A stretch of DNA of 64,000 nucleotides from Candidatus Defluviilinea proxima. Its GTDB lineage: Bacteria; Chloroflexota; Anaerolineae; Anaerolineales; Villigracilaceae. The stretch spans positions 387,501 to 451,500 of the forward strand of contig JADKIW010000001.1 in assembly GCA_016721115.1 (NCBI GenBank), given 5' to 3'. Positions 43,146 through 51,353 of the stretch are shown piece by piece. A program made the translations under genes and the position numbers. The notes under the pieces are model-generated. The model was not told the origin of the DNA, ran no database searches, and saw only the letters and a list, made by a program, of their open reading frames with translations. Position 1 is the first letter of the stretch; each line of letters starts with the position of its first letter.

Positions 43146-44270
43146 TTATTTCTTCTTCAAGGAACCCGTAGGTCGTAATGAGCCTGTCGTCTTGAGGGGT
43201 GCTTCGCCCGGCTTCAAGCCTAATTTTTGCGCATCAGCAAATGTGATCACATCTGGGTTGATCGGAAGGTTGCCTGTTTTCTCGACCGCGTTATCCCAGA
43301 AGGCGTCCAAGTCTGTAATGGTCTTCTGTTCGCTCGCGGCGGCAAACAATGCATCGACATCCACTTCCGGTTCAGGCTCGGGCACTTCTTCAATAAATGA
43401 TTGGATAGGCATGGACTCGCCCGCTTCACCCTCAGAGACACCTGATTCAGCGGCATCGGGCATGGTCGTCACCCCAAGCGACTTCAATACATTCTCCACA
43501 TCGCCACGCACGAACAACATACCTTCCACCGTTTGCATAATGCGATCTGAGTTGGCAAGACCTTTACCAGCCAACAATAAAGCATGTGAACTATCTACAG
43601 GGATCAGAAGCAGATCATGATCGCCACCACGGAAGACGTGATAGTTCTCCATATGTTCCTGACGAATAATACGAGAAACCTTGAACGCGGCGGAATAAAT
43701 TCCCATTAATGCCGCAAGCAGTGAAACTTCCATACTGCTATCGTACAAGTCACCGGCACGCGCAAGGACACGTCCACGATCATTGATGAGGAAAACCGCA
43801 TCTGCCTTGATCTTCTGTCGGAAACCACCCAACAACTCAGAAAGCGATTGGCGTTGTACTTCAGCATCTTTGCTGGTTTCCATCGGGAAGATCGTACGCA
43901 CCAATCCAAGAGAGCGTTCCACGGCATCCAGGAAATCAGCCAGCGGAATGGGCTTATCAAATATGGCCACAGCACCAGCGCTCAGCATTTCATCGCGCGC
44001 CTTACGTTCCGTCATACCGGAGATGAAGATCACCTTCATATCCGGGTTGCGTACCTTGATCTTGCGCATCAATTCAACACCTGAAATGCCCGGCAGAAGA
44101 TAATCTGCCACAAGCAAATCTACCTTGCGGCGAGAGGCTTCAAGTAAAGCTTCTTCACCCGAGGGTGCATCGACAATATCCAGTGTGTGCCCCAACGTTT
44201 GCAACGTGGAATGGAGCAGGCGGACAATGTCGCGTTGATCGTCAACAAGGAGTACGCAAGGAGCGGTCAT
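43146..44270 (-). CDS. Response regulator with a roadblock/LC7-like domain
   Basis: A 374-residue protein. Residues 1-125 are a receiver domain (Asp10/Asp11, phosphoacceptor Asp56 in LLVADYLLPGISG, Lys106 in IFDKPIPL). Residues about 135-255 look like a roadblock/LC7 fold (LGGFRQKIKADAVFLINDRG, VLARAG, LLLIPVDSSHALLLAGKG), a domain that regulates small GTPases and polarity proteins. An acidic tail ending in Lys completes it. The receiver is highly similar to that of the REC-SEFIR protein at 26159-27112. No kinase gene is adjacent. It lies directly upstream of the tRNA. Confidence 0.78.
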   Translation of the reverse strand: MTAPCVLLVDDQRDIVRLLHSTLQTLGHTLDIVDAPSGEEALLEASRRKVDLLVADYLLPGISGVELMRKIKVRNPDMKVIFISGMTERKARDEMLSAGAVAIFDKPIPLADFLDAVERSLGLVRTIFPMETSKDAEVQRQSLSELLGGFRQKIKADAVFLINDRGRVLARAGDLYDSSMEVSLLAALMGIYSAAFKVSRIIRQEHMENYHVFRGGDHDLLLIPVDSSHALLLAGKGLANSDRIMQTVEGMLFVRGDVENVLKSLGVTTMPDAAESGVSEGEAGESMPIQSFIEEVPEPEPEVDVDALFAAASEQKTITDLDAFWDNAVEKTGNLPINPDVITFADAQKLGLKPGEAPLKTTGSLRPTGSLKKK

Positions 44271-44292
44271 ATATGGCCTATCTTATCACTTT

Positions 44293-45276
44293 TTACTCTG
44301 CCAACCAGCAAGCAACCCAGTGTTCCGGGTTAGCTTCCTTGAACACAGGCTCCTCCTGCGAACACTTCTCTATTGCCACCGGGCAACGGGGATGAAAGCG
44401 ACACCCTTTCGGAGGATTCAAAGGGCTGGGTACATCACCTTTCAAAATGACGCGCTGTCTCTTGAGGCGCGGGTTCGGAACAGGGATGGCAGACATCAAA
44501 GCCTTGGTGTATGGATGTAAAGGATTACGGAAAAGTTCCTCGCGTGTGGTCAACTCAACCATTTTGCCAAGATACATCACTGCTACGCGGTCTGACACAT
44601 GTTCGACTACAGAGAGATTATGTGCAATGAACAAATACGTGAGGCCGAACTCTCCCTGCAGGTCTTTTAGGATATTCAACACCTGTGACTGGATGGATAC
44701 ATCCAACGCAGAGACCGGTTCATCACAAACGATAAAGCTGGGGCGCAAAGCCAATGCACGAGCAATGCCGATGCGTTGACGTTGACCACCGGAGAATTCA
44801 TGTGGATAGCGGCGGGCATGATAATCTTCAAGGCCCACCTTCTTCATCGTCTCGATCATGATGTCCACACGTTCTTTCGGCGTGCCCACTTTGTGAATGT
44901 GCAACCCTTCCATAATGGATTCGCCAATCGGCACGCGCGGGTCGAGAGATGCATACGGATCCTGGAAGATGATCTGCATTTCGCGACGGGCCAACTTCAA
45001 CTCGGAAGGACTCATGGAGAAGATGTTGTTTCCACGGAAGGTTGCCGTCCCTGATGTTGGTTCGATCAAGCGGAGCATGGTACGCCCTACTGTCGTTTTG
45101 CCACAACCAGATTCCCCTACCAAGCCAAGCGTCTCGCCTTTGCGTACGACAAAAGACACATCGTCCAATGCCTTGACCTGATTAACCACACGTTGAAGCA
45201 GGCCAGCACGCACCGGGAAATACTTGACCAGATTTTTTACTTCAACGAGAACATCCCCTTTATTGTTATTTTCCAT
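44293..45276 (-). CDS. Peptide ABC transporter ATP-binding protein (DppF/OppF type)
   Basis: A 327-residue ATPase that powers oligopeptide import. Walker A GESGCGKTT, Q-loop FQDPYASLDPR, signature FSGGQRQRIGIARAL, Walker B FIVCDEPVSALD. The C-terminal extension carries the Cys-containing CRFHPRCPVAIEKC segment of the oligopeptide-transporter family. ATG 45276 is preferred since GGAG lies seven bases upstream. It forms a DppD/F pair with the gene upstream. This is the second such pair in the locus. Confidence 0.88.
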   Translation of the reverse strand: MENNNKGDVLVEVKNLVKYFPVRAGLLQRVVNQVKALDDVSFVVRKGETLGLVGESGCGKTTVGRTMLRLIEPTSGTATFRGNNIFSMSPSELKLARREMQIIFQDPYASLDPRVPIGESIMEGLHIHKVGTPKERVDIMIETMKKVGLEDYHARRYPHEFSGGQRQRIGIARALALRPSFIVCDEPVSALDVSIQSQVLNILKDLQGEFGLTYLFIAHNLSVVEHVSDRVAVMYLGKMVELTTREELFRNPLHPYTKALMSAIPVPNPRLKRQRVILKGDVPSPLNPPKGCRFHPRCPVAIEKCSQEEPVFKEANPEHWVACWLAE

Positions 45277-45300
45277 TCGCATGCTCCAATGAGGGGATAA

Positions 45301-46323
45301 CTAATTGACCTTTAACGGAGGAGTATGTCCCTCCGCATCTTGATACAACCAACAACGCACTTTGTGTGCGGTCTTTACTTCTGTGAGTTCCGGCTTCTGT
45401 TCGGTGCAGATGGTCAGGGCATGTTTCAAACGTGCCTGACAACGCGGTGCGAACCGACATCCGGGCGGGAGGTTGACGAGATTAGGCACAGAACCGGGGA
45501 TCACATCCAGTCGTTCTTTGATCTCACCAAGAATGGGAATGGAACCGATCAGCCCCTGTGTGTAGGGATGCATTGGTTCATCAAAGAGTGAATTGACATC
45601 GGTCTGTTCGACGATCTCGCCTGCATACATCACCGCAACACGCTCAGCCATCTCAGCCACCACACCCAGATCGTGTGTAATGAGAATGACGGAGGTGTTC
45701 ATTTCCTTGCGCATATCGCGCATCAGATCAAGGATCTGTGCTTGAATGGTCACATCGAGGGCGGTGGTGGGTTCATCTGCGATCAAAAGTTCAGGGACAC
45801 ATGCCAAAGCCATGGCAATCATCACACGCTGTGCCATACCACCGGAAAGCTCATGCGGATATGCTTCCACGCGGCGTTCGGGATCGGGCACGCCAACCAT
45901 TTTGAGCAGGTTGATAGCACGTTGCCAGCCAGCTTCACGGCCAAGCCCTTGATGGACGTCCAATACTTCGGCCAATTGTTCGCCCACTTTGAAAACCGGG
46001 TTCAGTGCAGTTTGTGGTTGCTGGAAGATCATGGAGATACGATTGCCACGCACCTTGATCATTTCATCTTCAGGGAATTTCAACAGGTCTTCGCCATCGA
46101 GAAGGATCTCACCTGCATCTACCCGACCGGGCTTTGAGATGAGGCGCATGATCGAAAGGGACGTGACACTTTTGCCACACCCAGATTCGCCGACGATCCC
46201 CAACACTTCTCCGGGATACACTTCAAAGTCCACACCATCTACAGCACGGACTACACCTTCTTCGGTGTAGAAGTATGTTTTAAGACCTTTGACTTCTAAC
46301 AAGGGTTTATCGTTACTGGTCAA
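45301..46323 (-). CDS. Peptide ABC transporter ATP-binding protein (DppD/OppD type)
   Basis: A 340-residue ATPase: Walker A GESGCGKSV, Q-loop FQQPQTALNPVF, signature LSGGMAQRVMIAMAL, Walker B LLIADEPTTALD, and the C-terminal CRFAPRCQARLKHAL segment. The start is TTG at 46323, with GGAG eight bases before it; no ATG fits. Paired with the DppF-type gene downstream. Confidence 0.87.
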   Translation of the reverse strand: MTSNDKPLLEVKGLKTYFYTEEGVVRAVDGVDFEVYPGEVLGIVGESGCGKSVTSLSIMRLISKPGRVDAGEILLDGEDLLKFPEDEMIKVRGNRISMIFQQPQTALNPVFKVGEQLAEVLDVHQGLGREAGWQRAINLLKMVGVPDPERRVEAYPHELSGGMAQRVMIAMALACVPELLIADEPTTALDVTIQAQILDLMRDMRKEMNTSVILITHDLGVVAEMAERVAVMYAGEIVEQTDVNSLFDEPMHPYTQGLIGSIPILGEIKERLDVIPGSVPNLVNLPPGCRFAPRCQARLKHALTICTEQKPELTEVKTAHKVRCWLYQDAEGHTPPLKVN

Positions 46324-46381
46324 TTCAAATGCTCCATGTTCGTTAGTGAACGCATTATAGCAAAGTTTTTACGAAGGGCAC

Positions 46382-46403
46382 CGCCTCCCGCTTTCGGGGA
46401 GGC
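46382..46403. repeat. Short hairpin upstream of the second DppD gene
   Basis: CGCCTCCC and GGGAGGCG form an 8-bp stem in the 130-base gap between the binding-protein gene and the TTG-started ATPase gene; no T-run. Possibly a fragment of a dispersed palindrome. Confidence 0.4.
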
Positions 46404-46453
46404 GATGTTGCTCGAAACAGAATCAGGCGTCGGGTTGACAGGAAGCGTGCATG

Positions 46454-48391
46454 TTACTGGCAGGTGCTTCCGTAGTCGAATAATTCCAAGTCCGCCAGAG
46501 CGTATTGTGAGGAAGCATCCAAATCGAATCCACAAAAGCCGGTGCGGGCCGCTGCAATTCGGAGACGCATATAAAGCGGAATCGACGGGATCTCGGATGC
46601 AAAGATGGATTGCGCTTGTTGATGCGATGTGTACTCAGGCTCGTTCGGCAGAACCTGGAGCGCCTGCGTACATGCGGCGTCAAACTCGGGATTGGAGAAG
46701 CCGCTGACGTTGACGCCAACCCAATTGTTGGAGGCTTTGGGCGTCTGCGCGGTGGTGAACCAACTGCATTGCGGTTCTGTCGTGGTGACGCTGATGGCGT
46801 ACTCGGCAAGATCAAATTGGCGGCCAAAGAGAGGACCGGCCGGGCCTTGTGCGTAAAGATCAGAAGCCGTGAGATAGACCGGGTTCAAGCCAATTCCACA
46901 TTCTGCCAATGACTGCGTGAAGATCTCAACCACCTGCCTGCGTTGTGTGGCAGAGGTTGTAATGTAGTTCAACACGAGAGGTACGCCGCTGGGAACTTTT
47001 GAAACGCCAAGCGATTGACGTGGTGTGGACGGGTTGTTATCGTGATCGATCCAACCGACTTGTTCAAGGATCTGGTTGCCGGAGGCGGGGTCGAATGCAT
47101 AGATTTGGATATTGCCGTTGTGCAATGGATGATCGAGAGGTAGATAATCATCAGGCACTTTGGAAAGACCGAAGAGAACTGTATCCACCACTTTCTGGCG
47201 GTCAAGACAGTAGGCAACAGCCTTACGTGTGCGTGCATCGCCGAAAATATCGGGGCGATCGGCATTGAAACCAGTGGAGTTGTATCCATCATCATATGAG
47301 GCAGGGACGATACCCAAGCCGAGCCATTCCATGGTGTTGGTTTGGGCTGTGATCAAACTGGCTTGCCCATCCTTCTGCATTTGTTGCAACAAAGAAACCT
47401 GCCCATCGAGGTTGATGGAAGGATCAAGCACATCACAAGTCCCATCTACGAGGGCGGTCATGGCTGTATTCGCGTCGGGCATGAAGAGATAGGTCAACTC
47501 ATCGAATTTGGGAAGTCCGCTATCGGCGCGGAAGTAATTCAGGTTCTTGACAAGGTGAATTTTTTCACCGGGCTTCCAGTCGTCAATGATATATGGCCCC
47601 CATCCGAGCGGAGCACGTGAGGAGACGTCCACTGTGAGAAGGTCAGTTGAGGAGAATTGTTCCCATGCATGTTGCGGCAAGGGTGCCCAGAAATTAGTGT
47701 AGTAATCAGCGTCAATGAAACCGGGAATACCCCACCATTGAACGGTCACATTGTCGGCGGCGGCTTCATAGATCTGCGTGCGGTCTGTCAGATATTTGCT
47801 GGTCGGTGTGTTTTCGTCTGATGCAAGTTGGAATGAATAGACCGAGTCTTTCGCAGTCAACGGTTCGCCGTCAGACCAGGTGAGTCCTTCAAGCATTACA
47901 AAGGTAACGGTCATCTGATCCATTTGAAGACTGCTCGAACCATCATAGGTAACAGCACAGCTATCATTGCGACAAGTGCTGGGGCGCACACGAGTCCCTG
48001 CGGCGAGCGACACAACTGCGCCAGTTGCATCCACAACAAAGTCACCGGCTTTCACGGTCACCGGGTTGACTTGCGCATCGCCATCCGCAAGATTGGGTAT
48101 TTTTTCGAGAATGACCGGCTGATATTCATAGCCCGCCACATCGATCGGCCCATCATACACAGCTGAAAGAACACTACGACCGGCTGAATTCAACCCGCCA
48201 TACAGATACAACGTAGACGGCTCGGCACCAAGACAAACTGTCAGTGAACGGGGAGCAGGCGTCGCTGTAGGAAGAGGCGTGGGCGCCTTGGTAGGCACAT
48301 CCACCACGGCAGGGGTCTCCGTGGCCTGCAAACTACACGCCGAAAGGATCAGAACGAACAATATCAACGAACAAACAATTCGAATCTTCAT
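46454..48391 (-). CDS. Peptide-binding lipoprotein of the family-5 ABC type
   Basis: A 645-residue extracytoplasmic binding protein. Signal peptide and lipobox (LILSAC, Cys19), then a Pro/Thr linker. The domain order is the usual one: N-half first (EGLTWSDGEPLTAKDSVYSF, WGPYIIDDWKPGEKIHLVKN), then C-half (ARTRKAVAYCLDRQKVVDTV, PSIPLYMRLRI). Likely feeds the DppBC permease of this locus, or has a separate ligand. Strong GGGAGG ribosome-binding site. Confidence 0.85.
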   Translation of the reverse strand: MKIRIVCSLILFVLILSACSLQATETPAVVDVPTKAPTPLPTATPAPRSLTVCLGAEPSTLYLYGGLNSAGRSVLSAVYDGPIDVAGYEYQPVILEKIPNLADGDAQVNPVTVKAGDFVVDATGAVVSLAAGTRVRPSTCRNDSCAVTYDGSSSLQMDQMTVTFVMLEGLTWSDGEPLTAKDSVYSFQLASDENTPTSKYLTDRTQIYEAAADNVTVQWWGIPGFIDADYYTNFWAPLPQHAWEQFSSTDLLTVDVSSRAPLGWGPYIIDDWKPGEKIHLVKNLNYFRADSGLPKFDELTYLFMPDANTAMTALVDGTCDVLDPSINLDGQVSLLQQMQKDGQASLITAQTNTMEWLGLGIVPASYDDGYNSTGFNADRPDIFGDARTRKAVAYCLDRQKVVDTVLFGLSKVPDDYLPLDHPLHNGNIQIYAFDPASGNQILEQVGWIDHDNNPSTPRQSLGVSKVPSGVPLVLNYITTSATQRRQVVEIFTQSLAECGIGLNPVYLTASDLYAQGPAGPLFGRQFDLAEYAISVTTTEPQCSWFTTAQTPKASNNWVGVNVSGFSNPEFDAACTQALQVLPNEPEYTSHQQAQSIFASEIPSIPLYMRLRIAAARTGFCGFDLDASSQYALADLELFDYGSTCQ

Positions 48392-48402
48392 AAAGCCTCC
48401 CT

Positions 48403-49092
48403 CTAGATTGTAGCCTTATTTTGGATTTTTTTGAGGACGAGGAACACAAGAAACAGGATGGACACACCACCAATCCCCAACAGCCATATATCTCCCCCGC
48501 CTCTTTTCTGGACCTGAGTTTGATGAGGCGTTACAGGCATGATCTTCACTTCAGCCGCATTTGCTTCGTTCAATACAACATCACCTTTCCATAATCCGCT
48601 TTCGCGCAAAATAAAAGCCGTCACTTGCCAGGATTCGTCTTCTGTCAAACTGCCGGGTTTCCAAAACGGCATCGCCACACGAATATAGGCATTCAGTTGT
48701 GCCGCGCTGGGAAACTTGCTAATAGACTCGAAACCGATCACAGCCGGAATAGCCGTGGGGATAGTGAAACCATCTTCATAGGGTCGCTTGCCGTGGCATC
48801 CACTCTTCCAACAGTTCTGGTCTTCTGCCGGGTAGACCGCGCGAAACTCATCGGTCAACCCTTGTCCCTTATCGCCATGACAGGGCAGGCACGATAGCCA
48901 ATACACCTGTGCGCCAATATCCGCCTGCGAGGGAGATGCAGGCAATGTCGGTTTGATGAGTCGATCGGGGGTGGCCATGGCAGGCTGAGACGAGGGAGGA
49001 GCCGCTGTTCCCATATCGAAGACTAGCCCTGCCAAAAGCAGGGCTAGTCCAACAGGTATCAATACAAAACTAAAAAGCGATCTGGCGCGCAC
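48403..49092 (-). CDS. Membrane-anchored c-type cytochrome
   Basis: A 229-residue protein (from GTG 49092; an open frame continues to ATG 49152 inside the permease gene). An N-terminal transmembrane/signal segment (FVLIPVGLALLLAGLVF), a heme-binding motif CLPCH with a following Met in AMPFWKPGSL as candidate sixth ligand, a second CxxxxCH (CWKSGCH), and a C-terminal transmembrane helix. It has the look of a cytochrome c of the cbb3/PsrC-like single-heme class, facing outside. Placement among peptide-transport genes is unusual. The N-terminal coding region includes a 12-bp perfect hairpin (49021-49049). Confidence 0.72.
   Translation of the reverse strand: MRARSLFSFVLIPVGLALLLAGLVFDMGTAAPPSSQPAMATPDRLIKPTLPASPSQADIGAQVYWLSCLPCHGDKGQGLTDEFRAVYPAEDQNCWKSGCHGKRPYEDGFTIPTAIPAVIGFESISKFPSAAQLNAYIRVAMPFWKPGSLTEDESWQVTAFILRESGLWKGDVVLNEANAAEVKIMPVTPHQTQVQKRGGGDIWLLGIGGVSILFLVFLVLKKIQNKATI
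49021..49049. repeat. Perfect hairpin within the cytochrome gene
   Basis: GACTAGCCCTGC and its exact complement surround CAAAA (arms 49021-49032 and 49038-49049). It lies in the codons of the N-terminal membrane segment. Possibly an mRNA structure that limits read-through or translation. Confidence 0.6.
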
Positions 49093-49096
49093 AGAC

Positions 49097-50140
49097 CTAC
49101 GATTTGCCACGCATACGCGGATCGAGCACATCGCGAAGCGCATCACCAACAAGGTTGAAGCCCATCACATACAACACGAGGGCCAGACCCGGCCAGACGA
49201 TGATGTACCAATAGGTGCTGAGGCTGGTGATCCAGTTGCGAGCGAAGGAAAGCACTTGTCCCCAATCGGCATACCCTACATCTGTGCCGATACCGAGGAA
49301 CGATAGCGCCGCAAACGATAGCACCACGTCACCCACTGCAAGTGAAGCCAGCACGAGGGTTGGGAAGATCGCGTTCGGTATGATGTGACGGAAGAGGATA
49401 CGGCTATCTTTCACGCCGATCACACGGGCCGCCATTACATAGTCGCGTTCCTTGATGGAAAGGATATCGCCGCGAATGATGCGGGCGTATCCCATCCACC
49501 CGAACGCTATCAAGGCAATGACAGCTGGATACAAACTCTTTCCTATCCTAGGTGTGAGAATGGTGGCCAGGATCAAGGCCGCAAGGATGAATGGTAAGGT
49601 GAGGAAAATATCCACGATACGCATGATGATATTATCCACGGCACCGCCATAATAGGCTGAGACGGAGCCGATGATAATACCGATCAGGAAAGTGGTAATG
49701 GTAACGATCAAGCCGGTGCGGAAAGCCGTACGTGTGCCCCATATAACCCCGTAGAACACATCATACTGGCCTTGGGATGTTCCCATGATATGCACCCATT
49801 TCTCGGTCCCCATGACTGTCTTCCACCAGAATGGCAGAGGCGGGGCTTTAGTCTTCCATGGAGAACCCATCGGCTGTGGTTCCGATTTGAACCCGTCACG
49901 AGGAATCTTGTAAGGGTCGTTAGGGTTGACAGGAGGGGCGATCAACGGAGCGGCAAGAGCGATCAATATAAAGAACGTGATCAGGATAAAGCCCGCGATC
50001 GAAGCCGGTGTCTTAAGTAAACCTCTGACGATACGATAGTTTTCGGGGCCAAGAAAGCGTTCCAAACGACCGATCTCGCGTACAGCTACTGTCTCGCGCA
50101 AGAGATTATTATCGCCAGTGGGGGCGGTAGTTTCTGACAT
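49097..50140 (-). CDS. Peptide ABC transporter permease (DppC/OppC type)
   Basis: A 347-residue inner-membrane permease with six predicted helices; the N-terminal cytoplasmic part and the first helix (IAGFILITFFILIALAAPLIAPP) are typical of DppC. The EAA loop that contacts the ATPase is MGYARIIRGDILSIKERDYVMAARVIG (shown in part). AAGGAG ribosome-binding site. It lies 15 bases after the DppB gene. Confidence 0.9.
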   Translation of the reverse strand: MSETTAPTGDNNLLRETVAVREIGRLERFLGPENYRIVRGLLKTPASIAGFILITFFILIALAAPLIAPPVNPNDPYKIPRDGFKSEPQPMGSPWKTKAPPLPFWWKTVMGTEKWVHIMGTSQGQYDVFYGVIWGTRTAFRTGLIVTITTFLIGIIIGSVSAYYGGAVDNIIMRIVDIFLTLPFILAALILATILTPRIGKSLYPAVIALIAFGWMGYARIIRGDILSIKERDYVMAARVIGVKDSRILFRHIIPNAIFPTLVLASLAVGDVVLSFAALSFLGIGTDVGYADWGQVLSFARNWITSLSTYWYIIVWPGLALVLYVMGFNLVGDALRDVLDPRMRGKS

Positions 50141-50155
50141 GATAAAGCTCCTTTA

Positions 50156-51220
50156 TTACGAAAGGCGAACGCGTGGGTCTACCACTGCGTACAAAACATC
50201 AACGACCAGGTTGGCAACAATTAAGATAAAGCCGTTGAAGAGGGCGAAACCCAAAGTTGTAACCACATCCAACCGCGCGGCAGCTTCAGCCGCGGCCTGC
50301 CCGATGCCCGGATAGTTGAAGACGGTCTCGGTAATGACCACACCGCCCAACAGGCCAACCACTGTAAAGCCAGCCAATGTGACAACCGAGATCATGGCAT
50401 TAGGTTGGGCATGCTTGAAAATGACATCCCGCTCTGGCAAGCCCTTGGCACGCGCCGTTGTGACATATTCCATACGCAACGTTTCGAGCATTGAGGAGCG
50501 CGTTACACGCAGGAAGGTTGCCCAACTAATGTAGGAAAGCGTCAAGATCGGCATGAACATATGGCGAAGGGCATCGATAAAGATATCGAAACGTCCGTTG
50601 AGCAAGGCATCAATGGTTAATAACGATGTATAGCTGTGGAACTCTTCGCTTCGTACGATTACATTTGCCCAGTCCGATATCTTCCCAGGTGGGAACCATT
50701 GCAAGTTCACGTAAAAGAACATCAACATCAACAGGCCAAATACAAAGGTCGGGAAGGATGTTCCAACAATACTAAAGACACGAGCCGCCTGATCGATAAT
50801 GCTATTCTGATGAACAGCGGCTTGTACCCCCAGCCAGATCCCTACCAGGATCACTGGACCAACAGCCCAGAGAGTCAAATCCAGCGTATTGGGGAAGCGA
50901 TGACTGATCAAATCTGAAACTGGCTGTGATGTGGTACGAGAATAGCCAAAGTCTCCATACAGAATGCCGCCTGTTCTTTTTCCAGTGGCGGAATCCACAG
51001 TGCCGGTCAACCAAAGCCAATATTGTTCGTACAAGGGGCGGTCAAGTTTGTATTTCTTGATAATCCCTTCGATCTGTTTGTCGTTCTTTGGCACATCACG
51101 AACATATAAAGCAGAACGTTCGATTGGGCTCAACACTTGCAACATGGCGAAGATCAAAACTGTTACCCCGAACAACAATAAGGGAACCAATAACAAACGC
51201 CTTATGATATACGTAAGCAT
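50156..51220 (-). CDS. Peptide ABC transporter permease (DppB/OppB type)
   Basis: A 354-residue permease with the DppB N-terminal helix (MLTYIIRRLLLVPLLLFGVT), a periplasmic domain of about 60 residues, and the EAA loop LRVTRSSMLETLRMEYVTTARAKGLPERDV (in part). GAGGTGA ribosome-binding site. Only one B/C permease pair exists in the locus, against two ATPase pairs and two binding proteins. Confidence 0.9.
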   Translation of the reverse strand: MLTYIIRRLLLVPLLLFGVTVLIFAMLQVLSPIERSALYVRDVPKNDKQIEGIIKKYKLDRPLYEQYWLWLTGTVDSATGKRTGGILYGDFGYSRTTSQPVSDLISHRFPNTLDLTLWAVGPVILVGIWLGVQAAVHQNSIIDQAARVFSIVGTSFPTFVFGLLMLMFFYVNLQWFPPGKISDWANVIVRSEEFHSYTSLLTIDALLNGRFDIFIDALRHMFMPILTLSYISWATFLRVTRSSMLETLRMEYVTTARAKGLPERDVIFKHAQPNAMISVVTLAGFTVVGLLGGVVITETVFNYPGIGQAAAEAAARLDVVTTLGFALFNGFILIVANLVVDVLYAVVDPRVRLS

Positions 51221-51353
51221 TATTTCACCTCAAAGGTTTTGTCTTGCGGGGTGCACTGAATTTCAATTCAATTCACCCGGCACGACAAGACATCTTTAGA
51301 AGGTGCGGGGAGCAAATTGCTCCCCGCACCTAACTATCTAAAAACGAAACTTA

